Source: an uncultured Clostridia bacterium
Lineage (GTDB): Bacteria; Bacillota; Clostridia; Lachnospirales; Lachnospiraceae
Direction: 5' to 3'
Assembly (NCBI GenBank): GCA_947178015.1
Contig: CAMWWW010000052.1
Span: 1 to 10,871 of the forward strand
Length of the DNA stretch: 10,871 bases
The position numbers and the translations under genes are program-made. Below, piece after piece: positions 7,090-10,871 of the stretch. The notes beneath the pieces are model-generated. The model searched no databases and was not told the DNA's origin. It saw nothing but the letters and a program-made list of their open reading frames with translations. Each line of letters begins with the position of its first letter. The first letter of the stretch is position 1.

Positions 7090-7107
7090 TTTAAGGATTT
7101 TCTTAAG
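7090..7107. promoter_or_regulatory. TTAAG direct repeat, possible response-regulator site
   Basis: TTTAAG-GATTTT-CTTAAG gives two TTAAG half-sites starting 12 bases apart. This geometry resembles sites of OmpR-type regulators such as SaeR (GTTAAG-N6-GTTAAG) and, less closely, CiaR (N5 spacing). It is centred about 52 bases upstream of the predicted start of the ABC operon, next to its weak -35, where an activator would bind. Because CTTAAG is palindromic, the element reads similarly on both strands. No regulator gene is in the window. Confidence 0.3.
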
Positions 7108-7134
7108 AATCTATGAATAGCTTTCAGAAAAACC

Positions 7135-7162
7135 TTGTAATCTTTCCAGAATGTGCTAAACT
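7135..7162 (+). promoter_or_regulatory. Candidate promoter of typA
   Basis: TTGTAA (7135-7140) and TAAACT (7157-7162) are spaced by 16 bases, and TGC just before the -10 makes it an extended -10. Transcription would start near 7169, giving a leader of about 50 bases to typA. A TTGACA at 7171-7176 has a weak partner (GATTTA at 7193) and would start transcription inside the ribosome site, so it is less likely. Confidence 0.45.
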
Positions 7163-7218
7163 GTAACAGGTTGACATTTGCGCAGACTATGTGATTTAGA
7201 AAGAGGGATATTATATTT

Positions 7219-9060
7219 ATGAAAACAAAGAGAGAAGATATTCGTAATATTGCGATTATTGCCCATGTAGATCATGGAAAAACCACTTTGGTGGATGAAC
7301 TTTTGAAGCAGAGCGGTGTATTCCGCCAGAATCAGGAGGTTGCCGAGCGCGTGATGGACTCCAACGACATTGAGCGCGAGCGCGGCATCACGATTCTATC
7401 CAAAAATACTGCCGTATTCTACAAAAATACAAAAATTAATATTATAGATACCCCCGGCCATGCCGATTTCGGCGGCGAGGTGGAGCGCGTTCTCAAGATG
7501 GTAAATGGTGTTATTTTGGTTGTCGACGCCTACGAGGGCGCCATGCCACAAACCAAATTTGTATTAAAAAAGGCATTAGAGCTCAATCTGTCCGTTATTG
7601 TGTGCATCAACAAAATCGATCGCCCTGAAGCACGCCCTGATGAAGTGATCGATGAAGTTTTAGAATTGTTTATGGATCTCGACGCCTCCGACGAACAGCT
7701 TGACTGTCCCTTTGTCTACGCCTCGGCAAAGGCGGGCTACGCCATGCTCGATCCAAACGACAAGCCAGAAAATATGGTGCCGCTATTTGAAACCATCCTA
7801 ACCTCCATCCCCGCGCCAGAAGGCGATCCTGAGCTTGGAACACAGGTTCTTATCAGCACCATAGATTACAACGACTATGTAGGGCGCATTGGCGTCGGCA
7901 AAGTAGACAACGGCGTGATCCGCGTCAATCAGGACGCGGTAATAGTCAATGCCCATGAACCGGACAAAAAACGAAAAGTAAAAGTAAGCAAGCTCTACGA
8001 ATTTGACGGACTAAACAAGGTTGAGGTAAATGAGGCATCCATCGGCTCCATCGTGGCAATCTCCGGCATCACCGACATCCATATCGGCGACACCCTGTGC
8101 TCTGTCGAGAACCCGGAGCCAATCCCATTCCAGAAGATCTCCGAGCCGACCATCGCCATGCAATTTATGGTAAACGACAGTCCGCTTGCTGGAAAAGAAG
8201 GAAAATACGTCACTTCGCGCCATCTAAGAGACAGACTGTTCCGAGAATTAAACACCGATGTCAGTCTGCGGGTGGAGGATACCGACAGCACAGACAGTTT
8301 TAAAGTATCCGGCAGAGGCGAGCTCCACTTATCTGTACTAATAGAAAACATGAGACGAGAAGGCTATGAATTTGCTGTCAGCAAGGCAGAGGTTCTCTAT
8401 CACACAGACGAACAAGGACATAAGCTGGAACCCATGGAACTTGCCTATATCGATGTCCCCGAAGAATTCTCAGGAACGATTATTCAAGCGTTAAGCGAGC
8501 GCAAGGGCGAACTGAAAAACATGCTTCCGGCAAGCGGCGGCTATGTCCGTCTGGAATTTTCCATACCATCCAGAGGACTTATCGGCTACCGCGGAGAGTT
8601 TATGACCTCCACCAAGGGAAACGGCATTATCAATACCATATTTGACGGCTATGGTCCCTACAAAGGTGATATCTCCTACCGCCAGCAAGGCTCACTGATC
8701 GCTTTTGAATCTGGGGAAAGCATCACCTACGGGCTGTATAACGCACAAGAAAGAGGCATCCTCTTTATCGGCGCCGGCGAGCAGGTATATGCCGGAATGG
8801 TAATTGGACAAACCGGGCGAACCGAGGATATAGAAGTAAACGTATGCAAGAAAAAACAGCTCACCAACACCCGCGCCTCCGGCTCCGACGACGCACTCAG
8901 ACTGACTGCACCAAAAATACTCAGTCTGGAACAAGCGCTGGAATTTATAGACACAGACGAGCTGTTAGAAGTAACGCCAAAAAACCTGCGAATTAGAAAG
9001 AAAATCCTAGATCCCACCCTGCGCAAGCGGGCGGCAAACAATGCAAAATCTGCAAAATAG
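7219..9060 (+). CDS. typA: Translational GTPase TypA/BipA
   Basis: Ribosome-binding GTPase related to EF-G and LepA, involved in 50S subunit assembly and in growth under stress such as cold. The full length of 613 residues fits the family. GTPase motifs: G1 AHVDHGKTT (15-23), G2 RGITI (55-59), G3 DTPGH (77-81), G4 NKID (131-134) and G5 SAK (169-171). The EF-Tu-like barrel and the EF-G III/V-like domains follow. The TypA-specific C-terminal part includes GRGELHLSVLIENMRREGYE, the RGLIGYRGEFMT segment and TNTRASGSDDALRL. The ATG at 7219 has AGAGGGA about 11 bases upstream. It is divergent from the ABC operon and followed closely by a yigZ-family gene. The assignment is secure. Confidence 0.99.
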   Translation: MKTKREDIRNIAIIAHVDHGKTTLVDELLKQSGVFRQNQEVAERVMDSNDIERERGITILSKNTAVFYKNTKINIIDTPGHADFGGEVERVLKMVNGVILVVDAYEGAMPQTKFVLKKALELNLSVIVCINKIDRPEARPDEVIDEVLELFMDLDASDEQLDCPFVYASAKAGYAMLDPNDKPENMVPLFETILTSIPAPEGDPELGTQVLISTIDYNDYVGRIGVGKVDNGVIRVNQDAVIVNAHEPDKKRKVKVSKLYEFDGLNKVEVNEASIGSIVAISGITDIHIGDTLCSVENPEPIPFQKISEPTIAMQFMVNDSPLAGKEGKYVTSRHLRDRLFRELNTDVSLRVEDTDSTDSFKVSGRGELHLSVLIENMRREGYEFAVSKAEVLYHTDEQGHKLEPMELAYIDVPEEFSGTIIQALSERKGELKNMLPASGGYVRLEFSIPSRGLIGYRGEFMTSTKGNGIINTIFDGYGPYKGDISYRQQGSLIAFESGESITYGLYNAQERGILFIGAGEQVYAGMVIGQTGRTEDIEVNVCKKKQLTNTRASGSDDALRLTAPKILSLEQALEFIDTDELLEVTPKNLRIRKKILDPTLRKRAANNAKSAK

Positions 9061-9080
9061 TGTTAGAAACGAGGCAGACC

Positions 9081-9755
9081 ATGACACCACAACCATATCA
9101 AGTGCTGCTTGCGGGCGGTGAAGGAGAAATTATAGAAAAAAAATCCCGTTTTATTGCCACCACCATGCCAATAAAGAGCGAGGAAGATGCCATCCAATTT
9201 ATCAACACAATGAAAAAAAAGTACTGGGATGCCAGACACAATTGCAGTGCTTTTGTGATAGGACGAAACCATGAGCTGACGCGCTGCAGCGATGACGGGG
9301 AGCCTGCCCAGACGGCGGGAAGACCGATGTTGGAGGTTCTCCTCTCCGAAAACATCCACGACGCCGCTGTGGTAGTCACGCGCTATTTTGGCGGGACGCT
9401 CCTTGGGACAGGCGGTCTGGTGCGCGCTTACACCGCGGCCGTCAAAGCAGGGCTATCAAACAGCACCATCATAACCAAACTGCCGGGAACAAAACTGTCC
9501 ATATATACGGATTACAACGGGCTTGGCAAGCTTCAATATCTCTGTGCCAAGCTTGCCGTCTCCATACTAGACACCCTATATACAGACGCCGTTCAGATGG
9601 ATCTGCTTGTTCCAGCCGAAACCTACCCCAAATTTATAAAACAGGCGACAGAGGCAACCAATGGAAAAGCGACCTTTTCTGAGGGAGAATCTGTGTGGTA
9701 CGGAGAAATAAAGAAAGAAATTAAGATTTTCTCTGAAAATACCTCTAATGCATAA
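9081..9755 (+). CDS. yigZ: YigZ/IMPACT family protein (UPF0029)
   Basis: Member of the YigZ family, related to eukaryotic IMPACT, a regulator of translational control. The bacterial function is not firmly established. The N-terminal UPF0029 domain shows EKKSRFIA, the ARHNCSAFVIG stretch, SDDGEPAQTAGRP and the hallmark VTRYFGGTLLGTGGLVRAY. The C-terminal third fits the ferredoxin-like DUF1949 domain. The ATG at 9081 is preferred because GAGG lies at 9071-9074 with ideal spacing, giving 224 residues. A GTG at 9060 overlapping the typA stop would add seven residues but has no such site. The closeness to typA (20 bases) suggests co-transcription. Confidence in the family is high; confidence in the role is low. 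Confidence 0.95.
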   Translation: MTPQPYQVLLAGGEGEIIEKKSRFIATTMPIKSEEDAIQFINTMKKKYWDARHNCSAFVIGRNHELTRCSDDGEPAQTAGRPMLEVLLSENIHDAAVVVTRYFGGTLLGTGGLVRAYTAAVKAGLSNSTIITKLPGTKLSIYTDYNGLGKLQYLCAKLAVSILDTLYTDAVQMDLLVPAETYPKFIKQATEATNGKATFSEGESVWYGEIKKEIKIFSENTSNA

Positions 9756-9757
9756 TA

Positions 9758-9804
9758 CAATATATGGCATAGGGATACCTGTTCCTTCCCTGCCCAATAT
9801 ATTG
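9758..9804 (+). other. Long intergenic hairpin after yigZ, no U-tract
   Basis: CAATATAT (9758-9765), GGC (9766-9768) and AGGGA (9771-9775) pair with TCCCT (9787-9791), GCC (9792-9794) and ATATATTG (9797-9804). The result is 16 base pairs interrupted by two 2-base bulges around an 11-base loop. The right arm is part of a perfect 12-base palindrome, CCAATATATTGG (9794-9805). No T-run follows on either strand, so it is not a standard terminator, although it begins only 3 bases after the yigZ stop codon and may protect or end that transcript. Confidence 0.5.
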
Positions 9805-9856
9805 GCGCAATACTTTACTCACAACAAACGAACCTATCGGAATATGGAGGCAACTT

Positions 9857-10696
9857 ATGCTGACACAACTTAAGGAATCTGACTTTGAAAAATATGCCGA
9901 ATTTGCATACTCGCTCGCGTTGGACTTAACACGCTCAGGCTATCCGACCTATACGGACGGCATCAAGACAAAAGAGGAATTTATGAACCGATCTCGCATC
10001 GCGTTTGCTAGGGAAAACGAGGATATTCTGCTCTATAAGCGGGATGGTCAGGTTTGCGGCTGGATTCATTATTACTACCTTCCGGCAGATCAGTATCTGG
10101 ATACCTGTTCCTTCTGTATCTTGGAAGGAATGGGCGAGGCCATCAAAGAATTTATCGCTTTTGCACAAGCGAGCTTTCCGGGAAGCTCGCTCTATCTAGG
10201 CTTTCCGAAAGAGAATACCGAAGCAATGGCGGCCTTGGAGGCCTATCCATGTATCGAGGAAAGCTACAACGATGTGATGTATCTCGATAAGTATGAACCC
10301 GCACCAGACTGCCCAGACATCATTCCCATTACGCGGGAAAATTATACGTTGTTCCACAAACTCCACACCCAGCACACGGACATGTACTGGAACGCAGATC
10401 GGCTGCTGGCGGATATTGATAACTGGACGATCTATCTATACCAGCGAAACGGAGTCCCTGCGGGAGCAATCTATTTAAAAAATGATCCCATCCTCTCCGA
10501 AATATTCGGCATCGATTTTCCGGGCAGCTATGACGCCGAGGCATACCGACTGCTGGTAACAAAAGTACTGAACGATGCAAAACGCAATAACGTCAGATAT
10601 ATGGTTTTCTTTAACGGCGATGAAGAACAAGCAGACGCACTGGGACTTGGATTTCATTGTGTCAGCGAGTATGTATGCTATCACATAGAATTATAA
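9857..10696 (+). CDS. GNAT-like acetyltransferase, two-domain length
   Basis: Protein of 279 residues with the outline of the GNAT superfamily, which transfers acyl groups from acyl-CoA to amines. Two halves look alike. The N-terminal half (about 1-145) has DILLYKRDGQVCGWIHYYY as beta strands 2-4 and SLYLGFPKENTEAMAALEAYPCIEESYN as the late strand-helix-strand. The C-terminal half (about 155-279) has TIYLYQRNGVPAGAIYLK and then VRYMVFFNGDEEQADALGLGFHCVSEY. The usual Q/R-X-X-G-X-G/A pyrophosphate loop for CoA is not evident in either half, so activity is uncertain. The ATG at 9857 has GGAGG at 9846-9850, six bases upstream. The 101-base gap before it, with its own hairpin, suggests a unit separate from typA-yigZ, but no clear promoter is seen. 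The substrate is unknown. Confidence 0.82.
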   Translation: MLTQLKESDFEKYAEFAYSLALDLTRSGYPTYTDGIKTKEEFMNRSRIAFARENEDILLYKRDGQVCGWIHYYYLPADQYLDTCSFCILEGMGEAIKEFIAFAQASFPGSSLYLGFPKENTEAMAALEAYPCIEESYNDVMYLDKYEPAPDCPDIIPITRENYTLFHKLHTQHTDMYWNADRLLADIDNWTIYLYQRNGVPAGAIYLKNDPILSEIFGIDFPGSYDAEAYRLLVTKVLNDAKRNNVRYMVFFNGDEEQADALGLGFHCVSEYVCYHIEL

Positions 10697-10709
10697 GCAG
10701 ATTATGCCA

Positions 10710-10843
10710 TATGCTTCGATAAGATTTCTCACGAATCCCGGTTCAGCTGCGTTTTTTACGAAACAGACGCGAGGTGACAAAAATATGGGCTGTTTTCGAA
10801 GCATAAGTTTATGGAAAGGTGGTTCCTATAATCATTTTCGAAG
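10710..10843. repeat. Short repeats around TTCGAAG in the 3' end region
   Basis: TATGCTTCGA (10710-10719) recurs inverted as TCGAAGCATA (10796-10805), and TTTTCGAAG occurs twice in direct orientation (10793-10801 and 10835-10843, 42 bases apart). The 175 bases after the GNAT-like gene contain no long ORF, tRNA or terminator that I can recognise. The repeats may be operator-like or accidental. Confidence 0.25.
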
Positions 10844-10871
10844 ATGGTCCGCATAGCCAGCGCAGCTATTT

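Noticed and set aside
7171..7198. TTGACA near-consensus -35 upstream of typA
   Set aside because: Its only -10 partner, GATTTA, is weak and would place the transcript start within the typA ribosome site; the extended -10 promoter slightly upstream is preferred.
7995..8351. Minus-strand ORF of 118 residues inside typA
   Set aside because: typA is intact and complete on the other strand; no independent signal for a gene here.
10697..10784. Possible tRNA remnant around GAATCCCGGTTCAGC
   Set aside because: No acceptor stem, anticodon arm or complete T-arm could be built.

Overview
The window looks like core chromosome of a low-to-mid GC Firmicute, most likely class Clostridia and family Lachnospiraceae. 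Support for this: the gene order ssb-like / era / yqzL-like / recO, a RecO with a CXXC...CXXC zinc site, strong purine-rich Shine-Dalgarno sites, and a MacB-type ABC exporter with a secreted adaptor-like partner of the kind seen in clostridia. I see no rRNA, tRNA, CRISPR array, insertion sequence or prophage gene.

Layout. Bases 1-6997 are read on the minus strand and 7219-10696 on the plus strand, with a divergent promoter region at about 6998-7218. Read in the minus direction, the left half starts with a three-gene ABC transporter operon: ATPase (6137-6997), then a secreted, membrane-anchored four-repeat Ig-like protein (4245-6140), then a MacB/FtsX-family permease (2921-4258). The reading frames overlap at each junction (4 and 14 bases), so the three are probably translationally coupled. 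After a 140-base AT-rich gap comes a genome-maintenance group: an SSB-like protein with two OB folds (2151-2780), the ribosome-assembly GTPase Era (1134-2048), a small YqzL-like protein (842-1042) and the recombination mediator RecO (160-903). The left edge holds the first 20 codons of a lipoprotein (1-62).

The right half, on the plus strand, has the ribosome-associated GTPase TypA/BipA (7219-9060), a YigZ/IMPACT-family protein starting just after it (9081-9755), and a GNAT-like protein of two-domain length (9857-10696). The last 175 bases hold no clear gene, only a short candidate ORF and small repeats.

Functionally, Era, TypA and possibly YigZ belong to ribosome and translation quality control, while RecO and the SSB-like protein belong to single-stranded DNA handling and repair. 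The ABC trio looks like an independent envelope or export module, perhaps controlled by a response regulator through the TTAAG direct repeat upstream of its promoter. The least ordinary items are the adaptor-like protein of the ABC operon, the SSB-like protein that lacks the usual acidic SSB tip, the 62-base overlap of the yqzL-like frame with recO, and two strong intergenic hairpins (2103-2149 and 9758-9804) that lack the U-tract of a terminator.
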